From Terrimonas sp. (GTDB lineage Bacteria; Bacteroidota; Bacteroidia; Chitinophagales; Chitinophagaceae), in NCBI RefSeq assembly GCF_003075435.1, contig NZ_QCZJ01000013.1:88857-152856 (forward strand): DNA of 64,000 nucleotides, in the 5' to 3' direction. Below the pieces are notes generated by a model. The model had not been told where the DNA came from. It was given only the letters and a program-made list of their open reading frames with translations, and made no database searches. A program made the position numbers and the translations under genes. This document shows positions 1 to 8,327 of the stretch, in pieces. Every line of letters begins with the position of its first letter. The first letter of the stretch is position 1.

Positions 1-33
1 TTTGGGTATAATTAAATAGATTGGCGTAATACG

Positions 34-45
34 GGTATTAATACC
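34..45. promoter_or_regulatory. 12-bp palindrome upstream of the beta-lactamase gene
   Basis: The sequence GGTATTAATACC is a perfect palindrome 21 nt before the start codon of the class D beta-lactamase gene. It could be an operator, but no regulator gene is adjacent and there is no BlaI-type TACA/TGTA box. The short spacer after it is very AT-rich, and no exact TAnnTTTG element is visible. Confidence 0.2.
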
Positions 46-66
46 GTTGTATAATTTTATATAATA

Positions 67-882
67 ATGATAAAAAAATATTTTTCTTACTGTTTACTTA
101 TTATCTCCATTTTTACTGCAGGCTCCTGCTCAATGAATAATGTATCTGAAGACAATTCCTTAAAAAAGTTCTTTGATGAAAAGAAGGTTGATGGTTGTTT
201 CGCGTTATTTGATAATGGAAGAGGAGTGTTTAAAATATATAATTTAAAAAGAGATACTACCCGGTTTTTACCTGCATCCACTTTTAAAATTGTAAATGCG
301 TTGATTGCTTTGCAAACAGGCGTAGTGATGAATGAAAACAGTATTATTAAATGGGATAGCATACAAAGGCCAATACAAAACTGGAACCAGGACCTGAGTA
401 TTACAAAAGCATTTCAATATTCTTCTGTTCCGCATTTTCAGCAAATAGCAAGAACTATTGGTAAGGATAGCATGCAGAAATGGATTGATACCTTGAACTA
501 TGGTAATAAAACCATCGGTAATGCCGTTGATTCATTCTGGCTCGATAATTCCCTGTTAATTTCCCCGGATGAGGAATTAGGACTTGTAAAAAAATTATAC
601 TTTGATAAACTACCTTTTCGCAAAGGTGTGCAGGATGCTGTAAAAGCAATGATGCTGCAGGAAGATAACAGTAATTACAAGATAAGTTATAAAACCGGCT
701 GGGGTTATAATAAAGAGGGGCATGCTATTGGCTGGGTAGCAGGTTGGATTGAGGAAAACCGGCATCCGTATTTTTTTGTGCTGAATACGGAATCTGCCGA
801 CCCCAATACTGACCCGGCTTTGAGAAAAGAAATTTTATACGGGATATTAAAGCAATTAGGCTTTTTTGAAGGAAAGATGTAG
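67..882 (+). CDS. Class D (OXA-type) beta-lactamase, lipoprotein
   Basis: This is a serine beta-lactamase of class D, which hydrolyses beta-lactams in the periplasm through an acyl-enzyme. All hallmark motifs are present: the S71-T-F-K74 nucleophile motif (the lysine is normally carboxylated), S119-S-V121, Y145-G-N147, a tryptophan at 158 matching the residue that stabilises the carboxy-lysine, and K209-T-G211. The N-terminus is a signal peptide ending in a lipobox with Cys21, so it is probably membrane-anchored. The length, 271 aa, is normal for the family. No regulator lies next to it; the next gene, batB, follows by 36 nt on the same strand but is unrelated in function. The spectrum (penicillinase or carbapenemase) cannot be read from sequence alone. 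The related BlaR1/MecR1 sensor domain is excluded because there is no membrane metalloprotease part. Confidence 0.9.
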   Translation: MIKKYFSYCLLIISIFTAGSCSMNNVSEDNSLKKFFDEKKVDGCFALFDNGRGVFKIYNLKRDTTRFLPASTFKIVNALIALQTGVVMNENSIIKWDSIQRPIQNWNQDLSITKAFQYSSVPHFQQIARTIGKDSMQKWIDTLNYGNKTIGNAVDSFWLDNSLLISPDEELGLVKKLYFDKLPFRKGVQDAVKAMMLQEDNSNYKISYKTGWGYNKEGHAIGWVAGWIEENRHPYFFVLNTESADPNTDPALRKEILYGILKQLGFFEGKM

Positions 883-918
883 ATTTTGTTAAGCGAAATT
901 CATTAATAAATATTTTTC

Positions 919-1920
919 TTGTTTCGTTTTGAACATATAGAACACCTGTTGTTATTGCTGCTGATACCGGTGCTGGTATTGCTCTTTCTTGCGGTATTGC
1001 GCTGGAAAAAAAATACCAGCAGGAAAATAGGGGATGAAAAACTGGTAGCTCAGCTTACCAAAAGCTTTCTTCCCAAAAGATATCTTTTGCGGTTTATAAT
1101 ACTTGTAACAGGTTTTGGGCTTTTGGTGATTGCCGCAGCTAACCTGCAATCTGCCACTGAAGTGGAAAAAATAAACCGGCAGGGGATAGATGTAATGATT
1201 GCGCTGGATGTAAGCAGGAGCATGCTTTCGCAGGATGTAAAGCCGAGCCGCCTTGAAAAAGCAAAGCAATTGGCCAATAAATTGATGGATCAATTGCAAA
1301 ATGACCGTATAGGGCTTGTGATTTTTGCCGGCAGGGCATATATGCAGATGCCACTCACCGCTGATCATTCCGCGGCGCGGCTGTACATCAACAATGCGTC
1401 GCCGGAAGCTGTGCCAACACAGGGTACGGTTGTTGCTGAAGCGTTACGGATCGCTAACACAGGCTTTAATAAGAAAGACAAAAAGTATAAAGCGGTTTTA
1501 TTGATCACTGACGGCGAAGACCATGATGAGAAAGCAGAAAAGGTTGCAAAAGAATTAGCAGAAAACGGTGTTGTTATTAATACAATTGGGGTAGGTTCTA
1601 CTGAGGGAAGTGTCATTATTAATCCTTTTACCGGGGAGCCAAAGCGTGATATGCAGGGAAATGTTGTTATTTCTAAGCTGAATGAGCAGGAATTGATGAA
1701 TATAGCACATAATGCCAATGGTATATACCAGCAGTTGAATGATATTGAAACAGTAGCAGGTAAAATCCAGTCACAGGTATCTTCAATGGAACAGAAAGCT
1801 ATTAGTGATAACAGTACTTTAAATTACAGGAGCTTTTTTCAATGGTTTTTGGCACTTGCCCTTATCGGGTTGATGGGTGAATTGTTCATATCAGAAAAGA
1901 GAACAGCAAAAAAAGCATGA
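919..1920 (+). CDS. batB: BatB-like von Willebrand factor A membrane protein
   Basis: The protein (333 aa) has the Bat family layout: an N-terminal hydrophobic hairpin (about residues 9-28 and 57-75), a VWA domain with the MIDAS motif D97-x-S99-x-S101 and the downstream ITDGED motif, and a C-terminal membrane segment near 309-326. Bat proteins are linked to aerotolerance and envelope stress in Bacteroidota, but their biochemistry is not settled. The start is a TTG: in-frame stops lie just upstream and no ATG precedes the conserved N-terminal MFRFE, which is where this family normally begins. It overlaps batC by 4 nt (ATGA), so the two are translationally coupled. The usual moxR, DUF58, batA and batD neighbours are missing here; it could equally be called BatA, since BatA and BatB are paralogues. 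Confidence 0.85.
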   Translation: MFRFEHIEHLLLLLLIPVLVLLFLAVLRWKKNTSRKIGDEKLVAQLTKSFLPKRYLLRFIILVTGFGLLVIAAANLQSATEVEKINRQGIDVMIALDVSRSMLSQDVKPSRLEKAKQLANKLMDQLQNDRIGLVIFAGRAYMQMPLTADHSAARLYINNASPEAVPTQGTVVAEALRIANTGFNKKDKKYKAVLLITDGEDHDEKAEKVAKELAENGVVINTIGVGSTEGSVIINPFTGEPKRDMQGNVVISKLNEQELMNIAHNANGIYQQLNDIETVAGKIQSQVSSMEQKAISDNSTLNYRSFFQWFLALALIGLMGELFISEKRTAKKA

Positions 1921-2537
1921 AGTATATCGCTTTTATTATAATGTTCATTACAACCGGTCATTTTGCTTTTGGCCAGGAGGAAGCAGACCGCCTTATAAGC
2001 AAAGGCAATGAAGCATACCGGGCGCAGCAATATGAAAAAGCTGCGCAGGCATATAAAGCTGCGCTTGAAAAAGATCCCAATAATGTGAAGGCTTCTTTCA
2101 ATATGGGTAATGCTTTGTTTAAAGAAAAAAAATTTGAAGAGGCTGCCAAAGTGTTTGAGGAAGCTGTAAAGCAAACAGAGGAAAAGAAAATGCAGTCGCA
2201 GTTGTATTATAATAAGGGAGTATCATTCACACAACAAAAAAAGCTGGAAGAAAGTATTGAAGCCTATAAGCAATCGCTGCGGATAAATCCCACAGATTCT
2301 CTTGCACGGGAAAATTTGCAGCGGGCATTGAACGAAAAAAAACAGCAGCAGCAAAAACAGCAGGAGCAAAAGCAAAATCAAAAGAAAGAAGAAAAACAAC
2401 CTCAGCCCAAACAAAACAAACTTAACCAGCAGCAGGTACAGCAATTATTAAAGGCGCTGGAGGAACAGGAAAAGAAATTGCAGGATAAAACCATGAAGAA
2501 GCAGCAGTCAAATACTCAGCCTGAAAAAGACTGGTAG
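1917..2537 (+). CDS. batC: BatC-like tetratricopeptide repeat protein
   Basis: This 206-aa secreted protein has a signal peptide ending near residue 19 (FAFGQ), then about three TPR units (residues 22-135), then a low-complexity Gln/Lys-rich tail that ends in KDW. That ending is typical of BatC proteins. TPRs mediate protein-protein contacts, and BatC is thought to work with the VWA proteins BatA and BatB at the membrane. Its start codon overlaps the batB stop codon. No batD follows; the next gene is on the other strand and ends 4 nt away, so this is a two-gene Bat fragment. Confidence 0.85.
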   Translation: MKYIAFIIMFITTGHFAFGQEEADRLISKGNEAYRAQQYEKAAQAYKAALEKDPNNVKASFNMGNALFKEKKFEEAAKVFEEAVKQTEEKKMQSQLYYNKGVSFTQQKKLEESIEAYKQSLRINPTDSLARENLQRALNEKKQQQQKQQEQKQNQKKEEKQPQPKQNKLNQQQVQQLLKALEEQEKKLQDKTMKKQQSNTQPEKDW

Positions 2538-2541
2538 TGTT

Positions 2542-3468
2542 TTACCTTCTCCTGTTTTTTGCGAGATTTACCAGTAGCACGCCTCCTAAAATAACCGCCA
2601 GTCCTATTAACTGTACAAAAGTGATTTTTTCGTTTGCAAAAAACACCCCCAGCAAAACAGCTACAACCGGGTTTACATAAGCGTGTGTGCTTACCTGTGT
2701 TGCAGGCCGAACTTTCAATAGCCAAACATAGGAACTGTAGCCAACCAATGATCCCATTGTAACCAGGTATGCAATGGCTGCCCAGCCTGAAGGTGTAACA
2801 TTATGCAGATCAAATTGACCCCAGTCGTTTCTTATCAACCCGGTAACAGCATAAGCCAGGCCTGCGCCTAACATTTGCCAGCCTGAGTTTACAGGGCCTG
2901 AAAAAGAAGTGGGTTTGTATTTACCATACAGCGAACCCGCAGCCCATGATATTGAGCCAATAGTGAGTACTCCAAGTGAAATGACCTCCCATTTATTGGC
3001 TGTAGCGGTTAACGCCTGTTGCAGGTTTTTACCAAAAAGAAAAAATATACCGGCAAAACCCAATAATATGCCTGCTATAGTAAAGCGGTTGGCAAAATTT
3101 TCTTTCCATTTGCTGTAATCCAGAATAATAAACCATACCGGTGAAGATGCAATGAAAACAGCAACAAGCGAACTGGCTAAATACTGCTCAGACCAGGCAA
3201 CCGCGCCATTGCCGATATATAAAAGAAGCAGCCCGGTAATAAAAGCAGGAATGATATCACGCCATACAAATACTTTTTCTTTGTTTGCAATACACCACCC
3301 AAGCATTAGTACCGCCGCCGTAATAAACCTGAGCGAGCCCATAATCGTTACCGGCATATTGCGTATGGCAATTTGAATAAAAAAATAAGTGGACCCCCAA
3401 ACAATATATATTACAGCAAAAGCGGCTATCACTTTTGCTGTTGAAACGGGCTGTGTATCGGCTTGCAT
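2542..3468 (-). CDS. EamA/DMT-family transporter (YedA/RhtA-like)
   Basis: This inner-membrane protein of 308 aa has about ten hydrophobic segments arranged as two EamA repeats. The first repeat contains the family signature VWGSTYFFI near residue 23, and the second ends in AVILGGVLLVN. DMT exporters of this group move amino acids, drugs or metabolites; the substrate cannot be predicted. The gene is monocistronic and convergent with batC (4 nt apart). A TAGGTTTG -7 element lies just 8 nt before the ATG. Confidence 0.88.
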   Translation of the reverse strand: MQADTQPVSTAKVIAAFAVIYIVWGSTYFFIQIAIRNMPVTIMGSLRFITAAVLMLGWCIANKEKVFVWRDIIPAFITGLLLLYIGNGAVAWSEQYLASSLVAVFIASSPVWFIILDYSKWKENFANRFTIAGILLGFAGIFFLFGKNLQQALTATANKWEVISLGVLTIGSISWAAGSLYGKYKPTSFSGPVNSGWQMLGAGLAYAVTGLIRNDWGQFDLHNVTPSGWAAIAYLVTMGSLVGYSSYVWLLKVRPATQVSTHAYVNPVVAVLLGVFFANEKITFVQLIGLAVILGGVLLVNLAKNRRR

Positions 3469-3476
3469 TGCGGCTG

Positions 3477-3484
3477 CAAACCTA
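3477..3484 (-). promoter_or_regulatory. Bacteroidota -7 element (TAGGTTTG) of the DMT transporter
   Basis: TAGGTTTG on the minus strand matches TAnnTTTG. It ends 8 nt before the ATG at 3468, leaving almost no room for a leader. No -33 TTG is seen at normal spacing. Confidence 0.45.
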
Positions 3485-3499
3485 AACTAAAATATTCAA

Positions 3500-3664
3500 C
3501 AGATTTGAAATTGGGGATTTGAGATTTGAAATTGGCCACAAAAGCAAGGTCATTCAGATGGGTAGGTAAGTGGAAATGTTGCTTCCGGTTCTGGTTATTG
3601 ATTGTATTGTTTGCTGTTTATAGTTGGTACAACTGCTAACCACAAACTACAAACCATAAACGCC
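3500..3664. repeat. Low-complexity dispersed repeat tract
   Basis: This non-coding stretch is built of degenerate copies of the words GATTTGAAATTGG and CACAAACTACAAACCATAAACG. The same words recur at 5881-5901, 7285-7330, 43540-43612 and 43712-43740. Such motifs are common intergenic filler in Bacteroidota genomes; no function is evident. Confidence 0.5.
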
Positions 3665-4477
3665 TTACCACTTATATTCCAGCAAAAAAATATTCCCCTG
3701 TTCATCCATCGATGTTGGGTATCCGTAGCTATTATAGCTGTTATATTTTGTTATGGAGTTGCCGGTATTTCCCTGTGGGTTAGTAGTATAATCAGTCCAG
3801 GCAGATGCGGTAATATTATTTTGATTTATGGAATAAGGGATGTTTTCTAAAAGCGTATATGCATTTTTATAAGGATTCTTCTTATCATCATATTGATAGC
3901 TGCGCTGCATATTTTTAACCGGTTCGCCTAAAGCATTCAACTGGTAATCTTCCGATAAAATAACATTCCCGCTTTCATCATAAGTGTATGTTGAATAAGC
4001 GTACAGGGAGCCGCCGGCAGCATATCTCGACACTTTTACAGGCAGCTTCTTATCATTATAGGTATAGGTAGTAAAAGAAGTCAGTTCGTACTGGTCGTTC
4101 TTTTTAGACAAATAGTTGGATTGAATAATAAGATTATTACTATACTCGTACTGTGTTTTACTATATATGTAATTAACCGCATAAAGCGATGAAGATATGT
4201 CCATCTGTATTTCACTGCTTGCAAGCTTATCATCCTCATAGCTGTAAACCCTTTTATAGCTGATGATATTTTTACTGTAATCTTTATATCCCAGTGCTGT
4301 TTTTATTTTGCCGTCAGCAGAATATTGAAATTCATTCTGTACTATTTCCTGCCCGTTAGATAATGCTTTTACAAAAGCTAGTGCAGCATCACTTCTGTTA
4401 ACATTGGAAGGCGCCTCGTTTTTTTCGCAGCCTGCCAGCAAAATACAGATGGCGAATATGTACAATAATTTATTCAT
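3665..4477 (-). CDS. Lipoprotein with RHS/YD-like repeats
   Basis: This 270-aa protein has a short signal peptide with lipobox LLAGC (Cys16), so it is an exported lipoprotein. The body is rich in Tyr, Asp and Asn and consists of short beta-type repeats such as TYTYNDKKLPVK and STYTYDESGNVI, which resemble the YD repeats of RHS and DUF4595-like proteins. That suggests a beta-propeller-like or beta-solenoid extracellular domain. The gene stands alone. No enzymatic motif is visible and no function is proposed. Confidence 0.7.
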   Translation of the reverse strand: MNKLLYIFAICILLAGCEKNEAPSNVNRSDAALAFVKALSNGQEIVQNEFQYSADGKIKTALGYKDYSKNIISYKRVYSYEDDKLASSEIQMDISSSLYAVNYIYSKTQYEYSNNLIIQSNYLSKKNDQYELTSFTTYTYNDKKLPVKVSRYAAGGSLYAYSTYTYDESGNVILSEDYQLNALGEPVKNMQRSYQYDDKKNPYKNAYTLLENIPYSINQNNITASAWTDYTTNPQGNTGNSITKYNSYNSYGYPTSMDEQGNIFLLEYKW

Positions 4478-4542
4478 CCGGGGTTTACATGTGTATAATA
4501 ACTACGATGACAAGGCTCAATTGGTTTGCGTTGCATCTGAAT

Positions 4543-5187
4543 TTACTGCTGTGTAAGAATTTCCTGCAACCGGGCATTTACCGTATCATAATCAGTATAG
4601 CCATTGGCTACTGCGTATATTTTTGATGTATCAGTTTGCAGAAATAGTGCCGGGAAACCACTGACTTTTAATTGCCTGCAGATGGCAAGGTCTTCTTCCG
4701 CCTGTTCTTTAAATTCTTTTTGCTGCATTTGTATATAAAATTCTTCTGCCGGTATATTATATTTGTCAAGCAGGTGGCGGTAAGCTTCATTATCACATAA
4801 GTCCCTTCCCTCAAAAAACAGGGCGTATTGCAGGTCGGCGGCAAAAGCTATAGCCTGGTTGGGGTGATATTGTTTGAATATGCACATGGCTATTGCAGGT
4901 TTTTCTGAATTGGGAAACCAGTCGCTATCAGCAGGGTTTTCTATATGCCATAAAAAATCTTTCCCGAATTTCACTCCTGTTGTTTCTTCCACCGCTTTAC
5001 TGGTTTCTGCAAAAAAAGAAGTCATTATGCTGATATGCAGGGGTTTTTGTGGGAGTATCATTCCGCCTGATACTACCTCAAAATCAAGGATTTGTTCGTA
5101 AATACGCTCCAATTTTGAAAGAATTGGGCTAAAACCATAGCACCAGCAGCAATAGGCATCGTAACAATAAATAAGTATTGGTCGCAT
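4543..5187 (-). CDS. DsbA-family (FrnE-like) thioredoxin-fold protein
   Basis: The protein (214 aa from the ATG at 5187) is a DsbA/FrnE-type thiol oxidoreductase without a signal peptide, hence cytoplasmic. The active site is C13-C-W-C16 directly after the first strand, and the cis-Pro loop is VSGFPALFL near residue 182. FrnE-like proteins act as protein disulfide isomerases or polyketide-associated oxidoreductases. An in-frame TTG at 5226 would add 13 residues, but the ATG places the first beta strand right at the N-terminus as usual. The extra Cys within the CxxC (CCWC) is unusual. Confidence 0.85.
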   Translation of the reverse strand: MRPILIYCYDAYCCWCYGFSPILSKLERIYEQILDFEVVSGGMILPQKPLHISIMTSFFAETSKAVEETTGVKFGKDFLWHIENPADSDWFPNSEKPAIAMCIFKQYHPNQAIAFAADLQYALFFEGRDLCDNEAYRHLLDKYNIPAEEFYIQMQQKEFKEQAEEDLAICRQLKVSGFPALFLQTDTSKIYAVANGYTDYDTVNARLQEILTQQ

Positions 5188-5291
5188 TTTGTTGAGATGA
5201 GAAAAGCGAAGATATATAGTCTGCAACCGGTAATTAACAAAAAAGATGGTATTAAGAAGGAAAATAAATGCGCTGAGAACAAAATAAGCCG

Positions 5292-5299
5292 TACATTTG
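5292..5299 (+). promoter_or_regulatory. -7 element (TACATTTG), candidate promoter of the RRM gene
   Basis: TACATTTG is an exact TAnnTTTG match 137 nt before the ATG of the RNA-binding protein gene at 5437. If used, the mRNA would have a leader of about 130 nt. No good -33 TTG is seen. Confidence 0.35.
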
Positions 5300-5436
5300 C
5301 GGCGTCAAAATTTGAGTTTGTACAGTCCCGGTAAAAGAAATGATTTAATCTGCTACGCATCTTCTGCTAATAGTTCAGTCGTCTTTTGTTCCCCTGTTTT
5401 CTCAGATTTCATTTTTAATTTAATTTCATAGTACTG

Positions 5437-5769
5437 ATGAACATTTATGTTTCAAATTTAAGCTTCAACGTAGTTGATGAAGACTTAAAAGCGTTTTTTG
5501 AAGAATACGGTGAAGTTTCTTCTGCAAGAGTAATTACCGATAAATTCACTGGCCGTAGCCGTGGTTTCGGTTTTGTTGAAATGCCTAATGACGAAGAAGC
5601 TAAAAAAGCTATCAGCGAATTAGACAAAGGCGTTGTAGAAGGACGTGCAATTACTGTAACTGAAGCTAAGCCACGCGAAGAGCGCAGCAATGGCGGTGGT
5701 CGCGGTAATGGTGGCAACAGGCGTTCATTTGCAGGCAGCAATAACGGTGGCGGTCGCGGTCGTTATTAA
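5437..5769 (+). CDS. Glycine-rich RRM RNA-binding protein
   Basis: This 110-aa protein has one RNA-recognition motif with both consensus elements: RNP2 IYVSNL (residues 3-8) and RNP1 RGFGFVEM (42-49). The tail from about residue 87 is rich in Gly, Arg and Asn (RGG-like). Small RRM proteins of this type are abundant RNA chaperones or regulators in Bacteroidota (RbpA/RbpB-like) and cyanobacteria, often cold-responsive. The gene is monocistronic, with a candidate long leader and a strong downstream terminator hairpin at 5806-5856. Confidence 0.92.
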   Translation: MNIYVSNLSFNVVDEDLKAFFEEYGEVSSARVITDKFTGRSRGFGFVEMPNDEEAKKAISELDKGVVEGRAITVTEAKPREERSNGGGRGNGGNRRSFAGSNNGGGRGRY

Positions 5770-5805
5770 TCTCCTTCATTTGAAGCTGTAGCATAAGCTA
5801 TTAAC

Positions 5806-5856
5806 AAAAAGAATAAGATTGTATTGATTGCAGATATACAGCCTTATTCTTTTTTA
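5806..5856 (+). terminator. Intrinsic terminator after the RRM gene
   Basis: The 12-bp inverted repeat AAAAAGAATAAG (5806-5817) and CTTATTCTTTTT (5843-5854) forms a stem with a 25-nt loop, and the 3' arm runs into a T-tract. It lies 36 nt after the stop codon. Confidence 0.7.
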
Positions 5857-5903
5857 TTTGTAGAAGGTGTAAGGTCTACGCAACCATAAACTACAAACCC
5901 CAC

Positions 5904-7238
5904 CTACAACTCCGGTATCTTGTACCCATTATAATATTCTTTGGCGAAATATGTTTTATTCACAGCTTCATCTGTAAATTTTCCCTTTTGTTTATCCCAG
6001 GCTAATCTTTTGCCGCTTCTGAACGCGATATTACCCATTTGCGCTACTATGGCTACATCCGCACCAACCTGTATAGGGGCTGTTAATTCTTCCATTTTTC
6101 CTGAACGGATTACCGAAGCAAAATTTTCCATGTGTTTGTTAAGCCCGCTTTCAGATGGTTTTACCTTCGGCATGCTGGGTATTTTATCTTTCGAGTTTTT
6201 TTCCTCAATTATTTCCCAGCCTCCCCTGTCTAAAACTAGCGTGGCGTTATTACCTACAAAAGCAATACCATGGTCACGTCCATATTGACCATTATCTATG
6301 CCCATTGCATGGTCCCAAACCAGGTTGAACTTATCAAATTCATATAGCGTTGTTAAGGTATCAGGCGTTTCCTGTGCAAGATCGGGGTACGCAAATTTTC
6401 CGCCGAGTGCCATAACGGTTTTGGGAACGTCTGCCTGCATGCCAAACAGTGCATAATCAAGTAAGTGAACACCCCAATCCGTCATCAATCCACCAGCATA
6501 ATCCCAAAACCAGCGGAAATTAAAATGGAACCTGCTTGCATTAAATGGCTTGGTTGGCGCCGGCCCGAGCCAGCTTTTGTAATCAACGCCTGCAGGTGGT
6601 GCTGAATCAGGTTGTACTTCCATAGGTTTCATCCAGCCCTGGTAACACCAGACTTTTGCGGTGCGGATATTACCTAATTTGCCAGAGTGTACAAACGCTA
6701 TAGCATCTCTAAAATGCTGCTGGCTTCTTTGCCATTGCCCAACCTGCACTACGCGGTTATATTTTTTTTGCGCGGCTACCATTGCGTTGCACTCAGCTAT
6801 AGAGTTACCAATAGGCTTTTCAACATACACATGTTTTCCTGCCCTGCAGGCTTCCACCATCTGCAGGCAATGCCAGTGGTCGGGAGTTCCAATGATCACG
6901 GCATCTATATCTTTGTTTTCAAGCAGTTTCCGGTAGTCTGTATATGTTTTTACTTTTGAGGCATCAAAGTTTAATGCTGATGCTTCGCCAAGGCGTTTAT
7001 CAATTACATTTTTATCAACATCGCATAAGGCTACAAGATTTACGCCAGGCACTTTAAGCGCGGCTTTGGTATCGCTCCATCCCATACCATTAATGCCGAT
7101 AGCACCAATATTTATCTGGTCAGAAGCTGCTATGGTTTTTTGACCTGCAGCAAATATTTTGTTTGAAAAAGCCGGTAGTAATACAGACGCGGCGGCAATA
7201 CGGGAACTGTCGTATAAAAATTTTCTTCTGCCTGGCAT
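5904..7238 (-). CDS. Gfo/Idh/MocA-family oxidoreductase, Tat-type signal
   Basis: This NAD(P)-dependent dehydrogenase-like protein (444 aa) starts with a twin-arginine-type leader (RRKFL followed by a hydrophobic stretch). It then has a Rossmann fold (IGAIGINGMGW, residues about 45-55) and the conserved EKP motif (VEKPIGNS, near 141) carrying the lysine typical of the family. Secreted Gfo/Idh proteins of Bacteroidota oxidise or reduce sugars at C3 and related positions in keto-glycoside pathways. The downstream same-strand neighbour in the cluster is a secreted TIM-barrel isomerase, which supports a sugar role. The substrate cannot be named. Confidence 0.9.
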   Translation of the reverse strand: MPGRRKFLYDSSRIAAASVLLPAFSNKIFAAGQKTIAASDQINIGAIGINGMGWSDTKAALKVPGVNLVALCDVDKNVIDKRLGEASALNFDASKVKTYTDYRKLLENKDIDAVIIGTPDHWHCLQMVEACRAGKHVYVEKPIGNSIAECNAMVAAQKKYNRVVQVGQWQRSQQHFRDAIAFVHSGKLGNIRTAKVWCYQGWMKPMEVQPDSAPPAGVDYKSWLGPAPTKPFNASRFHFNFRWFWDYAGGLMTDWGVHLLDYALFGMQADVPKTVMALGGKFAYPDLAQETPDTLTTLYEFDKFNLVWDHAMGIDNGQYGRDHGIAFVGNNATLVLDRGGWEIIEEKNSKDKIPSMPKVKPSESGLNKHMENFASVIRSGKMEELTAPIQVGADVAIVAQMGNIAFRSGKRLAWDKQKGKFTDEAVNKTYFAKEYYNGYKIPEL

Positions 7239-7329
7239 AATCGTTATTGTTTATGGATAATGATGATATTGTTGCTGGAGGGTTTTGGGTTGAAGGTTTT
7301 TGGTTTGTAGTTTATGGTTTGTCGTTTAA

Positions 7330-7373
7330 CGTTTAATGTAGAGACAGGGCATGCCTTGTCTCTACATTAAACG
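7330..7373. repeat. 44-bp near-perfect palindrome
   Basis: The arms read CGTTTAATGTAGAGACA on the left and TGTCTCTACATTAAACG on the right, around a GGCATGCC-like centre with one mismatched pair. It lies between the Gfo/Idh and isomerase genes and could be a transcript hairpin or a small dispersed repeat. GTAGAGAC palindromes of this kind occur as interspersed repeats in many genomes. Confidence 0.6.
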
Positions 7374-7382
7374 CCTCCTGCC

Positions 7383-8231
7383 TTACAGGATATTTTTCCT
7401 TAAATAACTGATGCTTTTTTCAATACTCACCAGTGGAGGACCAGGGCATACATCCTGCTCAACAAAAAAATGTTTCATGCCGGCAGTACGGGCAGCGGCA
7501 AAAATTTTTTTGAAATCAATTACACCGTTGCCTACTTCGGTAAAGAATTTTTTGGGTGTATTATCCATATCTTTTACATGCCAAAGCGGATAGCGACCCG
7601 GGTTGGCTTTGAACATATTTACGGGATTAATACCTGCATAAGATATCCAGTAAAGATCCAGTTCAAATTTTACAAGCTGCGGATCTGTCTCTTTCAATAA
7701 AATATCATATCCTTTTTGTCCGCCCATATCAATAAACTCAAAATCATGGTTGTGGTAACCAAATTGAATACCGGCTTTCTTACACACTTCTGCGGCTTTA
7801 TTAAACTGCGCTGCAATTTTTTTATAATCGTCAATTGTTTTTCGTTCGGTATCAAACAGGTAGGCAATGATGATATACTTCTGACCAGCCGTTACGGCAT
7901 CTTCAACCGTTTTTTCCCAATTATTATTAAGGTTTGCCAGCAGATAGTGCCCGCTGGGGTGAGAAAGTTTATTGTTTTTTAACAGCGTAGCAAATTCAGC
8001 CGGCGTCAGTCCAAAATATTTTCCATCCCTGTAGCCAAAAGATTCTACTTCATTATATCCCAGTGCTGCTACCTTTTCAATAATGCCTTTGGGATCTTTC
8101 ATTATATCATCCCTGAGTGTATATAGCTGTAATCCAACGGCATGTTGTTTATAGGTTAATGAAGACGGATTAGCGAAAGCCGCTAAAGAAAACAGGCTTG
8201 TTTGTTTGATAAATGATCTGCGTGTTGTCAT
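7383..8231 (-). CDS. Sugar phosphate isomerase/epimerase-like TIM-barrel protein
   Basis: The protein (282 aa) belongs to the xylose-isomerase-like TIM-barrel family (AP_endonuc_2). Its N-terminus carries a twin-arginine-type leader (TTRRSFIKQTS), so it is likely exported. Metal-binding positions of the family are visible: an Glu in VESFGY near residue 65, HNHDFE near 159 and an EQDV Glu near the C-terminus. In Bacteroidota such proteins occur with Gfo/Idh enzymes in keto-sugar pathways, and here the Gfo/Idh gene follows on the same strand 145 nt away. The exact substrate is unknown. Confidence 0.88.
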   Translation of the reverse strand: MTTRRSFIKQTSLFSLAAFANPSSLTYKQHAVGLQLYTLRDDIMKDPKGIIEKVAALGYNEVESFGYRDGKYFGLTPAEFATLLKNNKLSHPSGHYLLANLNNNWEKTVEDAVTAGQKYIIIAYLFDTERKTIDDYKKIAAQFNKAAEVCKKAGIQFGYHNHDFEFIDMGGQKGYDILLKETDPQLVKFELDLYWISYAGINPVNMFKANPGRYPLWHVKDMDNTPKKFFTEVGNGVIDFKKIFAAARTAGMKHFFVEQDVCPGPPLVSIEKSISYLRKNIL

Positions 8232-8327
8232 GGCAAGATGATTATTGATTGAGGAATGAAATTAAGAAAAAGAAACTTGTCAGGTCAACTTTGACAATGA
8301 TGAGAAAAAATATTTCTATAGCGGGTA

